Source: Neodontobutis hainanensis
Lineage: Eukaryota; Chordata; Actinopteri; Gobiiformes; Odontobutidae
Length of the DNA stretch: 64,000 nt
NCBI GenBank assembly: GCA_024349245.1
Contig: JALDNG010000020.1
Coordinates: 20,207,501 to 20,271,500, forward strand
Direction of reading: 5' to 3'
Both the position numbers and the translations under genes were made by a program. The notes under the pieces were generated by a model. The model saw nothing but the letters and a program-made list of their open reading frames with translations, ran no database searches and had not been told where the DNA came from. Shown here piece after piece: positions 49,380-59,934 of the stretch (positions are counted from its first letter, which is position 1; the number at the start of each line of letters is the position of its first letter).

Positions 49380-49760
49380 TTTGAGTCTGTGGTGGCCAGT
49401 GCCATCATGTATGCTGTTTTCTGCTGGGGCAGCAATCTGAGAGTCAAATACAGACTCAAGAGGAGCATCAAGAAGGCCAGTCATGTTGTGAGAGAAGAAG
49501 TGGACTCTCTGACAGTGGTGTCTGAGAGGAGGATGTTGTCCAAAATCAGGACTATACTGGACTTTCCCTCTCACCTTCTCCACAATGTGCTGATCAGCTA
49601 CAGAAGCTCGTTCAGTAACAGACACTTGCTCCACAGAGAGACATGCTTACACACTTTTACCATGTACAATTTAATACTGAAGGAACACTGGTTAAGGTTC
49701 TACATCTTCAATCTCACTATATTTCTAAGACATATAAAGAGGCATTTGTTTGCCCATTTG
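49380..49760 (+). pseudogene. L2/Rex1-like LINE, C-terminal fragment
   Basis: The open frame at 49389-49766 begins VVASAIMYAVFCWGSN and continues through DSLTVVSERRMLSK and SSFSNRHLLH, the thumb/post-RT region typical of CR1-L2-Rex1 clade LINEs. The RT and endonuclease upstream are absent, and the frame runs into non-LINE sequence after about 49640. It is a 5'-truncated dead copy, more conserved in frame than the LINE at 9.8-12.5 kb but too short to place in a subfamily. Confidence 0.75.
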
Positions 49761-50768
49761 TGCTGATTGTGCAGTGCTACCTTGTCTGCTGATGACTCCA
49801 AGTGCTGGGCTCATGAGCAACTGTCACGATGAGAAACCACAGGATTTGAATGACATTGCCTTGCTTTAACAGCTATCGGAAAATCAATTTGTGGACATCC
49901 ACGGTTGTGCTGATGGTTCCTGTCTGCCTTCTGAGGGATGGCCACTGAGCCAGCAGGCGTGCCTCTTGTCGCGGCCTGATTAATTGGCTTCAATCCGTTC
50001 GGCGGTCATTGAGTCAGATAAAGAGAGACAATAAGGGCCTTTCATTTTGCTGTGAGTGAACACGGAGGGAACCACTGCAACACGACTTGTAAAACATGCT
50101 TATTCCTTTTGGTAATGAACAAAAAAACAAAAAACATTGATTGGAGCTATAGCTTGTATATGTGAATGCTCAAATTTATCTTTTATGGTGTACACATTAC
50201 TATCATTGCCCTTAACGTTGTAAGAAATTTAAATAACATTAAACAAAACCATACAATCTCTGTATCAAACATTTAACCAGGTTCATGGACGCTAATAATA
50301 TATGGAAATAGTTGTTCCATTTAGACTTTGTTGTTTCTATCTCAAAGTTGCATTGAGAAATGAAAACAATCTAAAACCAAGTCTGTTTACATGAGAATTA
50401 TAATAACAAATGACAAAGGGGCTGAGGCCTCAAGGAGTGTCTCAAGGGTCAATCCTTGGGCCTCTTCTTTATTAAATGTATTTGCTGTCTTTTGGGTTAA
50501 TCTTTGCAAACATGGCATCTCAATTCCACTGTAGTGCCGGTCAGCTATAAGAGTGCATTGATGACATTAAAACATGTCTATGAACTTTTTACATTTAAAA
50601 AATAAAAAGACTGAATGATATTTGGGTCATATGACACATGCAATACTCTTCCGTGGACCACAGCTCTTTGTCACAACGCATAAAAAAACTACAGTTACAT
50701 ACCTGGGAGTCACAAATTAAAGCAAGTCCACCTGTTTCATTTGTTGAAGTTAGCCAAAGACTATTCTT
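49761..50768. other. Unassigned DNA at the provirus boundary
   Basis: No gene recognised. If the LTR edge at 50769 is right, this is the host flank of the provirus; the bases just outside are TATTCTT. Confidence 0.45.
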
Positions 50769-50833
50769 TGTAGTGAATATGGTCTCGTTGATGAATAATT
50801 AATATGAATATGAATTATGAAAATTAATAATTA

Positions 50834-50845
50834 ATATTTTGTTTA
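50834..50845 (+). repeat. Target-site duplication, left copy (LINE)
   Basis: ATATTTTGTTTA, identical to 54068-54079, brackets the RTE/Rex3-like LINE and marks its insertion site. Confidence 0.85.
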
Positions 50846-50883
50846 AAGGGTTCTGAACGCGCTTCAGGGTTCAGAACCCTTTA
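50844..50883 (+). repeat. Hairpin at the 5' edge of the LINE
   Basis: TAAAGGGTTCTGAA (50844-50857) and TTCAGAACCCTTTA (50870-50883) are exact 14-bp inverted repeats around a 12-base GC-rich loop. The stem starts at the junction with the target duplication, so it is the first structure of the element's RNA. The 5' ends of some RTE-clade elements carry HDV-like ribozymes; I cannot recognise a double-pseudoknot fold here. Confidence 0.9.
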
Positions 50884-52031
50884 TGGAAAGTTTAATATCG
50901 AGGACCGTTACGCCGCCCGGTATGGCGCAACCGGGCCCCACCCTGGAGCCAGGCCCGGGTTGGGGCTCATATGCGAGCGCCTGGTGGCCGGGTCTTTCCC
51001 ACGGGGCCCGGCCGGGCTCAGCCCGAAGAGCGACGTGGGACCGACCTCCTGTGGGCCCACCACCTGCAGGAGGAACCGTAAGGGGCCGGTGCAATGTGGA
51101 TTGTGTGGCAGTCGAAGGCAGGAGCCTCGGCGGCCCAATCCCGGACACAGAATCTGGCTCTAGGGACATGGAATGTCACCTCCTGGCGGGTAAGGAGCCT
51201 GAGCTTGTGCGGGAGGTTGAGAGATACCGACTAGAGATAGTCGGGCTCACCTCCACGCACAGCTTGGGCTCTGGAACCCAAATCCTCGAGAGAGGCTGGA
51301 CTCTCCACTACTCTGGAGTTGCCTGCGGTGAGAGGCGGCGGGCTGGTGTGGGTTTGCTTATTGCCCCCCGGCTCAGCCGCCATGTGTTGGAGTTCACCCC
51401 GGTGAACGAGAGGGTCGCTTCCCTGCGCCTTCGGGTCGGGGATAGGTCTCTCACTATTGTTTGTGCTTACGGGCCAAATGGCAGTGCAGAGTACCCGGCC
51501 TTCTTGGAGTCTCTGGGAGGGGTGCTGGAAAGCGCTCCAACCGGGGACTCCATCGTTCTACTGGGGGACTTCAACGCTCACGTGGGTAGCGACAGTGACA
51601 CCTGGAGGGGCGTGATTGGGAGGAACGGCCCCCCTGATCTGAACCCGAGTGGTGTTCTGTTATTGGACTTCTGTGCTAGCAACAGTTTGTCCATAACGAA
51701 CACCATGTTCAAGCATAAGGGTGTCCATCAGTGCACGTGGCACCAGGACACCCTAGGCCGGAGGTCGATGATCGACTTTGTAGTTGTCTCATCTGACCTC
51801 CGACCGTATGTCTTGGACACTCGGGTGAAGAGAGGGGCGGAGCTGTCAACTGATCACCACCTGGTGGTGAGTTGGATCCGATGGCGGGGGAGAAGGTCGG
51901 ACAGACTTGGCAGACCCAAACGTACTGTGAGGGTCTGTTGGGAACGTTGGCCGAGTCCCCTGTCAGAGAGATCTTCAACTCCCACCTCCGACAGAGCTTC
52001 GACCAGATTCCGAGGAGACTGGAGACATTGA
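50883..52031 (+). pseudogene. LINE endonuclease region (frameshifted)
   Basis: This frame covers the endonuclease: YRLEIVGLTSTHSLGSGT (about 51226-51280), GVGLLIAP, VCAYGPN (about 51462-51482), LLGDFNAHVG (about 51561-51590), SMIDFVVVSS (about 51766-51795) and the catalytic STDHHLV (about 51847-51867). The N-terminal LGTWNVTS motif lies in the +1 frame at 51160-51183, showing a frameshift before the domain. The usual Glu after the second strand (L-x-E) is not seen: the position reads within GLTSTHS. The enzyme would nick target DNA to prime reverse transcription. The frame ends at 52031, past the domain, through another shift. Confidence 0.85.
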
Positions 52032-54033
52032 GTCCGAGTGGACCATGTTCTCCACCTCCATTGTCGACGCAGCCACTCGAAGCTGTGGCCGCAAAGTCTC
52101 GGTGCCTGTCGTGGCGGCAATCCCGAACCCGGTGGTGGACACCGGAAGTAAGGGAGGCCGTCAAGCTGAAGAAGGAGACCTATCGAGCCTGGTTGGCTTG
52201 TGGGACTCCTGAGGCAGCTGATAGGTACCGGCAGGCCAAGCGAGCTGCAGCACGGGTGGTTGTGGAGGCAAAACTCGGGTCTGGGAGGAGTTCGTGAGGC
52301 CATGGAAAAGACTATCGGTCGGCCTCGAAGAAATTCTGGCAAACCGTCCGGCGCCTCAGGAGGGGAAGCAGTGCCCTGCCAACACTGTTTACAGTGGAGG
52401 TGGGAATCTGCTGACCTCAACTGGGGATATTGTTGGACGGTGGAAGGAATACTGAGGATCTCCTCAACCCCACCGTCCACGTCTTCCACTGAGGAAGCAG
52501 AGGCCGAGGGCTCAGAGGTGGACTCGCCCATCACTCAGGCTGAAGTCACTGAGGTAGTTGGGAAGCTCCTCGGTGGCAAGGCACCGGGGTGGATGAGGTA
52601 CGCCCTGAGTACCTCAAGTCTCTGGATGTTGTGGGGCTGTCTTGGCTGACACGCCTCTGCAACATCGCGTGGCGTTGGGGACAGTACCTCTGGACTGGCA
52701 GACCGGGTGGTGGTCCCCTTTTTAAGAAGGGGGACCGGAGGGTGTGTTCCAACTACAGAGGGATCACACTCCTCAGCCTCCCCGGGAAAGTCTATGCCAG
52801 GGTACTGGAGAGGAGAATGCGGCCGATAGTCGAACCTCAGATCCAGGAGGAACAATGCGGTTTTCGTCCCGGTCGTGGAACACTGGACCAGCTCTATACC
52901 CTCTCCAGGGTGCTGGAGGGATTATGGGAGTTTGCCCAACCAGTCCACATGTGCTTTGTGGATCTGGAGAAGGCATTCGACTGTGTCCTCGCGGTGCCCT
53001 GTGGGGGTGCTCTGGGAGTATGGAGTCCGGGGCCCTTTGCTAAGGGCTGTCCGGTCCCTGCACGACCGGAGCAGGAGCTTGGTTCGCATTGCCGGCAGTA
53101 AGTCAGACCTGTTCCCGGTGAATGTTGGACTCCGGCAGGGCTGCCCTTTGTCACCGGTCCTGTTCATTATCTTTATGGACAGGATTTCTAGGCGCAGCCA
53201 GGGGCCGGAGGAGTCTGGTTTGGGGACCACAGGATTTCATCTCTGCTTTTTGCAGATGATGTTGTCCTGTTGGCTCCATCAAGCCAGGACCTTCAATGTT
53301 CACTGGGGCGGTTTGCAGCCGAGTGTGAAGCGGCTGGGATGAGGATCAGCACCTCCAAGTCTGAGACCATGGTTCTCAGTCGGAAAAGGGTGGCTTGCCC
53401 TCCAGGTTGGTGGAGAGCTCCTGCCTCAAGTGGAGGAGTTTAAGTATCTCGGGGTCTTGTTCACGAGTGAGGGAAGGAAGGAGCGTGAGATCGACAGACG
53501 GATCGGTGCAGCTTCTGCAGTAATGCGGTCGATGTACCGGTCTGTCGTGGTGAAGAAGGAGCTGAGCTGTAAGGCAAAGCTCTCGATTTACCAGTCGATC
53601 TACGCCTTACTTCACCTATGGTCATGAGCTTTGGGTCATGACCGAAAGAACAAGATCCCGGATACAGGCGGCCGAAATGAGCTTTCTCCGCAGAGTGGCG
53701 GGGCGCTCCCTTAGAGATAGGGTGAGGAGCTCGGTCACTCGGGAGGAGCTCAAAGTAGAGCCGCTGCTCCTTCACATCGAGAGGAGCCAGCTGAGGTGGC
53801 TCGGGCATCTGTTTCGGATGCCTCCCGGACGCCTCCCTAGGGAGGTGTTCCGGGCATGTCCCACCGGGAGGAGACCTCGGGGAAGACCTAGGACACGCTG
53901 GAGGGACTATGTCTCTCGGCTGGCCTGGGAACGCCTCGGTATCCCCCCGGAAGAGCTGGAGGAAGTGTCTGGGGAGAGGGAAGTCTGGGCTTCTCTGCTT
54001 AGACTGCTGCCCCCGCGACCCGGCCCCGGATAA
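52032..54033 (+). pseudogene. LINE reverse transcriptase and C-terminal region (frameshifted)
   Basis: Motifs appear in order across several frames: PEYLKSLDVVGLSWL (about 52606-52650), FKKGDRRVCSNYRGITLLS (about 52721-52777), EEQCGFRPGRGTLDQL (about 52847-52894), CFVDLEKAFD (motif A, about 52952-52981), VGLRQGCPLSPVLF (motif B, about 53123-53164), FADDVVLL (motif C, about 53249-53272), EFKYLGVLFTSEGR (about 53436-53477) and, from 53638, the C-terminal segment with ERSQLRWLGHLFRMP and GRRPRGRPRTRWRDYVSRL. At least four frameshifts and stops break it. Reverse transcription by target priming was its role. Confidence 0.9.
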
Positions 54034-54067
54034 GCGGTAGAAGATGGATGGATGGATGGATGGATGG

Positions 54068-54079
54068 ATATTTTGTTTA
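54068..54079 (+). repeat. Target-site duplication, right copy (LINE)
   Basis: ATATTTTGTTTA directly after the GGAT tail. The first two bases could also be counted as tail, so the duplication is 10-12 bp. Confidence 0.85.
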
Positions 54080-55029
54080 TGAAAATATTAATTTCTTTCG
54101 GGGCACCACCTTAGTTTTAGCAGTTCTAAGGAAACTGATTATGTTTGATAAGTCTCAATACTGAAGGAAATAAGTTCTAAAAACGTTTTCAGACCAAATC
54201 TACGTAAACATGAAACAAGGATGTCTTTATGGGTTTTATTAAAGATTATGCAAGATTAAATATATGAATAATAATGACATAAAATAAAACAAGATTATTG
54301 ACAAGGTATTAGGGTAACGAACATGAAAATAACAGTTAACAGGTCAATGCTATAACATTATGATGGCTTTGATGGAACAGAAAGTTTAATTCCTTTGAAT
54401 TTTATTAATTACTCGGAGTTCTTACGGAGAGAGAAAGTTAAATGGCTTAGCTAAAAGGGACTATTGATGGGGTTTTGAATGGTGTACGGTAAGAGGTTCT
54501 GCTGGGCCTTTTAAAGACAAATTATAATGTTACACCGCCAACTTCTGTGTCACGTGCTAACTCACTCTGTCGATTGGTGGTTCGGTGCCAGTCGCCGGGA
54601 AGGGCAAGATCCAAAGGTCCGCTTTAGAACTTCCCGCGGGTTAAACTGACGGTTCCCAAGCAACGAGATGGTTGTCACGTGTCCACTGATCCCACGGGCC
54701 TTGGAGCTCCGTCGTCGGGAAAGAAAGGCGTTCTGTTATTGTCTTTGAGTAAAAGGGCCTCTGCCAGCAGTCGAGACTAAAATCTTTAACAAAAAGTGTT
54801 GAAGAAGCTTAAACTGGTTTTCCTTGATTAATGAGGGCTGTTCGTTTAGCGGTCTCGTATCAAGAAAGACTACAAAATATCCACTTCCGTCGCGTGGATT
54901 ACGTCGTTCCGTTGAAAAGTTTCAAACAAAAATCGAATGTGTTGGATCTTCAAAAATAAAGTCACTTAACACAGGCTGTGTTACGTGGTTTAAGCTTAAA
55001 AGTTACGAAGCGATAAATACAAAAACTTA

Positions 55030-55330
55030 GTAGAAAAGTAGACAAGATTACGCAAACAAGAGTGTGCAAAGCGTTGCGAAAAGAGAAGAGTGTAACATCA
55101 AGAAGATTCAAGAGAAAAGCTTAAGACTTTGTAAGAGAGAATTTGTAAGAGCGAATTTGAGAGGAAGCTTCAAGAGAGCTTGAGAGAGCGATTTCCGCTT
55201 TGCCGACTCTTTTGTAAGAGACGCAAAAAGAGGCGTGTTTCACACGGTTTGGGGAAAGAGGGGCGTTTACTGAAAGTTTTGGAAAAGAGAATAAAACCTT
55301 TCTTGTTCCATCAAGTAAAATAAACTTAGA
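55030..55330 (+). repeat. GA-rich, purine-strand tract within the LTR
   Basis: The + strand is strongly purine-biased, with loose repeats of AAGAGAGAATTTGTAAGAGCG and GAAGCTTCAAGAGAGCTTGA. On the LTR's coding strand this is a CTCTT-rich tract. Function unknown; pyrimidine-rich tracts occur in U5/R regions of some elements. Confidence 0.5.
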
Positions 55331-55640
55331 CACATTTTAAAAGCGTATTGCTTCTGCATTGTATCATATCTGTACGTGAAATGTCTTTACGAACATTTAG
55401 ATATCAAACACATATATATTCGTTGTCATTTTCTGAAAACAAATTAATAATTAGTTTTTATTGTACAACACACTTATGCAAAGTAAAACAGAGTAACATC
55501 GTTATGTTTCTTGTCCTGTTGGATCCTGTTAAGGGAAAATGGTGAGGTTTGCATAGTTACGAACAATCTTTAATACACGGTTACATTTTAGAGTAATCAC
55601 TTTGGCTGGGGTTCCGATGCAGCGTTGTTTCTCTGCTTGT

Positions 55641-55654
55641 CCAGCAGAGCGCAC
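55641..55654 (+). promoter_or_regulatory. CTCF-like motif inside the candidate LTR
   Basis: CCAGCAGAGCGCAC matches the CTCF core except for C in place of G in the GGGC block. A weak single-motif call. Confidence 0.2.
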
Positions 55655-56017
55655 TGTTCAGTCATTTTGAGAATCCCAAACTAAGGAATTCCTTTCTCAG
55701 GTCTGGTGTGTTTTAATACACAAATCGTATATTTAAATGTCAATTCTGGTGCCGGGGTCTGGTCGGCCAACAGATAGCACCTACGTGGTCCTTTGAAGTA
55801 CTGAAAAATAAAGCTGTAAATATAATTTCACTCTTGCGTGAACTCTTTAACACAACATACGAACATCTGGAGAGGATTAGCAAGAAGACGTGAATTGAAT
55901 CTCCTCATCTGTCCTTGGCCTGGATAAACAAAAAGGAAGAGTCTTTAAAAGTTCGGAGTTGTAAATTCTGTGGTCCTCTAAGAGGTGTTGGTTCCTCCTG
56001 GCACGAGAGACACTACA

Positions 56018-56029
56018 GTCCCCCCTTTC
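56018..56029 (-). promoter_or_regulatory. Polypurine tract (plus-strand primer)
   Basis: On the minus strand: GAAAGGGGGGAC, immediately followed by TGTAGTG. A purine run ending in G6, then two bases, then TG is the arrangement at retroviral U3 edges, where integrase trims two bases from each DNA end. It fixes the LTR start and the element's direction. Confidence 0.8.
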
Positions 56030-56436
56030 GGCGAAAGGCAGGTTCCAATGTCTTGTGCCGACTCCATCCTTGAAGTACCAGGACCAGGAAGCAAGTAACA
56101 CGTTAAAGACACAGAGTTTGGCGTTATAACATGTGTAATAATGGGAGTGTATTTAAGAGTAAAAGGGTTTTTACTTGGGCGTCATTAAGTCATCTGCTAA
56201 GGGAGGTAGATTGAGTTTATCATTTAAAAGATGGACTTAATGGGAATAAAGGCACAAGAGAGTTATTTCATTTTAAATGGGTTTAGAGTTTATTAAATTG
56301 TTGATAATAAAAGAACACACCTTAAATGATAATAACTTTAAAGGGACATTGCATGCATTTTAGGGGTAGGGTAGTCATAAAAGTTACATGAGGTATATAT
56401 ATTGGTTATATTAAACATACATAACAACAGAGCACA
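56030..56436 (-). other. 3' untranslated region between env and purine tract
   Basis: About 400 bases without an open frame of note on the element's strand. I see no accessory gene. Confidence 0.5.
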
Positions 56437-58298
56437 TTAAACTGAATCTGTCAACCTCCGTATGACTGGGGTTGGTTCAGATCCTTCGGAAACAGAAAGG
56501 TCTTGATCAAATACATCGGCTTCAGGGGGTAATGGACTACCTGCAACATTTTCTCTATTCCCAGGGCGGCGACGCATTCGTGCAACGCCCCGAGTACAGC
56601 GATTTAAACGGGTTTTAAGGCGCACGCTTCTAAGAAGCACGATTGTAATAATGATGGCCATGAAGTAACCTATTCCTACTGTGGCTGCAAGAACAGTGTC
56701 GGGAGTTGACCAGGCATACATAATTGGTTGGATAGGTGCTTGTTGCTTTTGCTCTATTTCCTTTAACACATTATCAAGGGGTGCAATGTCAATGGTTCTG
56801 CTACCTTCAAACTGGATTTGATTGAGTGTAGCAGGGTGTAATTCGAGAGGATGGGTTGAAAAGAAATCTGATATTTCTATTTCACTCGTATTGGTCAGCG
56901 TCAAGGTGGTACAAGGCGACGCCCCAATGTGAAGAATTGCGCTTTGGGGTACATCTACCCAGAAAGTTTGGTCGGGCAAGTTGACACGGGATGAGGTGTC
57001 GTGCTGATCGTAAGTCAGCATTCCGTCCTGGAAGAGGGGTGTTTACTAGCCAGCGGTTACCGATGATCTCTGCTTGAGTGACGGTAACTTGGTGGCGAGC
57101 CGTGATTGTCGTTGGACATCTGGCTTGAGGGCTCATGGGCTTAAGGCCACAGATCCCGTCGGTGTTGTCCCGAACAAAGGTTTACTGGGACATAGGTAGT
57201 GTATGTCCTTGGTTAGGTGCACATGCGTAAATTAGGGGCCAGGTACAAATCTGGATTGGCATCATGGTATGCCACTACTGAAGGAGTGTGCACTTTAACG
57301 CTGCGTGTCTCCGTGCCAGGACCCGACGTTCGACGTCTTTAAGACGATAGATGTTCTGGGATTCAATGATAGGCAGATTTAGAATAAAAGCCATTTCCCG
57401 AACTCTGGGTTGACGTAAATGGGTGCGGCACTACCTAAAGTGTATGCTAAATGGGCCTGAAGTGGGGTTACAAGATCTCTAGTGGCGGTTCCAAGGAGGG
57501 ATTGTACTAGTGACAGAGGGATAAGGTAGGGTGGAATTCTGCCCATGGCTAAGCTGTCCACTGAAGAGCTTATGTCTCGGAGCATGTCATCCATTAATGC
57601 GGTGACTACTTGTGCTTGTACGTAGTCAACCTGGAAGAGGGTCATAAGTAATTCTACAGCTCGGTGGGTTTTGTTTAGAGCTTCACTGTGTGTGTTTACC
57701 ACCACCACAGTGTCCTTCAACGTTTTCCCTACCGTTTGGAGTTGCTGTTGTTGCTGAATGATCTGCGCTCTGATGTCAGGGATTTCAGCCTGTAATTCTG
57801 AGACATGTCTCTTGACCGTGGAAATGCTAACAGTATTGACTGTGGACAACCCGAGGTTAAACAAGGTACCCACAGCAGCCGCTGCAACAAGAAGTCCTCC
57901 TATAAACCGTTTAGACCTTTGGTTAGCTCCAGTGAGTTCAGCCTGAGTAATTGTAAATTTCTCGAGCTGGTTAAGCATGTGGGAAATATCAGTTTCAGCG
58001 TGGTTAAGAATAGAGGTGGTCCAGCTAGCGCCGGCCCAACTGGTGAGCCCTTGAGTGGCTCGGAAGTGTTTCCGATACACGTGCGTTGGGTTTAACCTGA
58101 CAAAACCCTTTGGGTATGCAGGCGACAGTTTGTGATCAACAGTCCGGGTTGGTCCTTTAAAACGATCCCGGCTGTTGGTCCAGGCTCTATAACATCTGGT
58201 GATCCCATGCCCATAAGGCTGGTGATCAGGAGGAGTATCGTCCACATCATCCTGGTGAAAGAGAGAGGACTTTTTAGCAATGGTTTCATTGACAGCAA
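56437..58298 (-). pseudogene. env: env-like fusion glycoprotein (frameshifted)
   Basis: Three frames carry successive parts. The frame from 58298 starts with a hydrophobic signal peptide (WTILLLITSLMG, about 58244-58209). The frame 58245-57379 holds a furin site RSKR (57918-57907), a glycine/alanine-rich fusion-peptide-like stretch right after it (FIGGLLVAAAAVGTL), then a Gln-rich heptad region (about residues 142-200) typical of a class I fusion coiled coil. The frame 57021-56437 carries a transmembrane segment (about residues 108-132) and a basic cytoplasmic tail with RMRRRPGNR. Only about 100-130 residues precede the cleavage site, so the receptor-binding part is small, more like the F2/F1 layout of baculovirus/errantivirus F or paramyxovirus F than a gammaretroviral SU/TM. 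No CX6CC motif is seen after the cleavage site in the open parts. It is broken by at least two frameshifts and stops around 57020-57380. Confidence 0.75.
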
Positions 58299-58429
58299 AT
58301 ACCTGAGTTATTAGTTACAGTTGTTGAATTACTCACAGTTACCACTGAAAAAGAGAAATGAAAGGTGTTAGGATTAGAGTTAGAGGTTAGTTGTTAGTGG
58401 TTACTGCAAGTTAAGGGATCTGTTTGAGA
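58299..58429 (-). other. pol-env spacer
   Basis: About 130 bases between the end of integrase and the env start. The env mRNA would need splicing or reinitiation; no convincing acceptor could be singled out. Confidence 0.4.
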
Positions 58430-59800
58430 CTACTTGGGAGCGTGAACGTCTCCTGTAGATCCCATGGGGGTTTTGTGCAACTTTATCTGGTTGCGGTGTA
58501 TCCACTTGAGAGTGGGTTCCTTTCTCCCTTTGGTGATCTTTATCTGATACACCACCGGGGATAGTTTGTTGACAATGGAGTACGGTCCTGCCCAACGCGG
58601 GAGGAATTTCCGCGTCAGTCGGTTGGTACCACCTTTTGTTTGTCCAGTGAGTTGACTGAACATGTAGTACCACACTTTGTCTCCCACCTGTAGTTCGTCC
58701 CTAGATGACTTTTGGTCATAATAGGCCTTACGCCCTTCTACACTTTTGCCTAGTTTTTCTTGGGCAAAGGCGAAGGTGGTTCTCAGGTGTGCTTGGAGAT
58801 CAGCCATGTACTGGTGTGTGGTATAGGCCGTGGCGATGTTAGCCTCTCCTGGCTGATACAGTAAGTGTAGGGGAAGCGTCATCTGCCTACCGGTCATGAG
58901 CTCAAGCGGGAGACTCGGTCGCCGTGTGTGGCGTGGCTCTGATAGCCATCAGGACCAAGGGCAGTTTGACGTCCCAGTCTCGGTGATTAGATGCGACATA
59001 TTTCTTTAGAATGTCGATCACCGTCGGTTTGCTCTTTCTACTTGGCCTGAGGACTGGGGTGGTGGCTGACGTGGAATTTTGCTTTCACGCCCATGGTTTG
59101 CCACAGTTGTCCCATCACCTCGGCGGTGAAGTGAGTACCACGGTCAGAATCGACCTTACAGGGTAAGCCGAATCTGGAGAACACGTGGTTCATGAGTAGA
59201 AAGGCGGTGGTTTGTGCCGTAGTTTGGGGCTGGAAGTCCTTCCACCCATTTAGTGAAGGCACAGGTGACCATTAGGATGTATTTGTTGCCCCTTGTTGAT
59301 TTAGTCAAGGGTCCCATCCAATCGATTTGGAGGTCAGACCACGGAAAAGAAATGCCCCTTCTTTGTAAGGGTGCACGATGGAGTGGTCTTGTCGGTTGAA
59401 ATTGGCAGCATACTAGGCAGCCTTTGATGTATTCTGCCACGTCCATTTGCATGTGTGGCCAGTATGCCACTTGTTGGAGTGCCTGGTGTGTTGCGCGAAC
59501 ACCTCTGTGGCCTGCTACAGGAGCGTCATGTGCGTGCGTTAGCATGACCCCCCTTAGGCTCTGAGGCACTACGAACGCAGGTGAAGTGAGGGTGTCAGAG
59601 ACGTGACAAGCAAGCCATGACGCAGGTGGAGTCGAGCGCGCACCGCCCATAGCTTTTTAAGATAAGCGTCAGAGGAAAAGTCAGTGTCTACGATGGGGTT
59701 AGACACCGGGTCTGAAAGGTAAAGGATGAGTCTGTGGATTGCCGAGTCCGCTGCCTGAAGGGCAACAAGGTCGGAACCAGCGAAAGAAAGAGAAGAAGTA
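58430..59800 (-). pseudogene. pol: pol: integrase (frameshifted)
   Basis: The N-terminal HHCC zinc finger is present (THAHDAPVAGHRG ... GCLVCCQFQ, about 59541-59394). The catalytic core shows the first Asp in LQIDWMGPL (about 59318) and the second in VDSDRGTHF (about 59147). The third acidic residue (QVER-type motif, 59044-59027) lies in another frame after a shift. The C-terminal part, open at 58897-58430, has LPRWAGPYSIVNKLSPVVYQ, the GPY/F module shared by Ty3/gypsy elements and by gamma-, epsilon- and spumaretroviruses. At least two frameshifts (about 59150-59260 and 58900-59040) disable it. The enzyme would join proviral DNA to the host genome. Confidence 0.88.
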
Positions 59801-59934
59801 GATTGGTCTACAGGGGCCGGAACCGAGGCATCGGTTGCGGTTGCTTTAGACCGGGTAAGCAGACAGACAGAATGGGTGGGTTGGGTGGGAAGGGGTCGTT
59901 CGTACGAGGGTTCTGGCTGGAAATGCCAGAGCGT

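Larger units (their letters stand above)
50846..54067 (+). mobile_element. RTE/Rex3-like LINE, near full length
   Basis: The 3.2-kb element has an apurinic-type endonuclease followed by reverse transcriptase, a very short 3' UTR (about 15-20 bases after the last stop) and a (GGAT)n tail, features of RTE-clade LINEs; Rex3 is the fish group I recall with a GATG tail. It is markedly GC-rich against its AT-rich host. A 12-bp duplication flanks it. It lies inside the candidate LTR of the provirus, on the opposite strand, so it jumped after the provirus integrated. Three more truncated copies occur in the window, all in the same orientation. Confidence 0.88.
50769..56017 (-). repeat. Candidate 3' LTR, about 2.0 kb without the inserted LINE
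   Basis: On the minus strand the LTR would open TGTAGTGTCTCTCG at 56017, directly after a polypurine tract and an AC dinucleotide, and close TATTCACTACA at 50769: perfect 7-bp inverted ends TGTAGTG/CACTACA. Removing the LINE and one copy of its duplication leaves about 2.0 kb. AATAAA hexamers on the minus strand near 54237 and 54405 are possible polyadenylation signals. The start is well supported by the purine tract; the end is less sure, because a 7-mer can recur by chance within 5 kb. The 5' LTR, outside the window, would settle it. Confidence 0.5.

Noticed and set aside
55745..55770. Primer-binding site on the + strand (CTGGTGCCGGGGTCTGG)
   Set aside because: It resembles TGG-starting PBS sequences, but it is on the wrong strand for the provirus, lies inside the candidate LTR, and no + strand LTR or gag follows.
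57758..58314. Plus-strand frames opposite env
   Set aside because: Antisense shadows of the env frames, without start context or domains.
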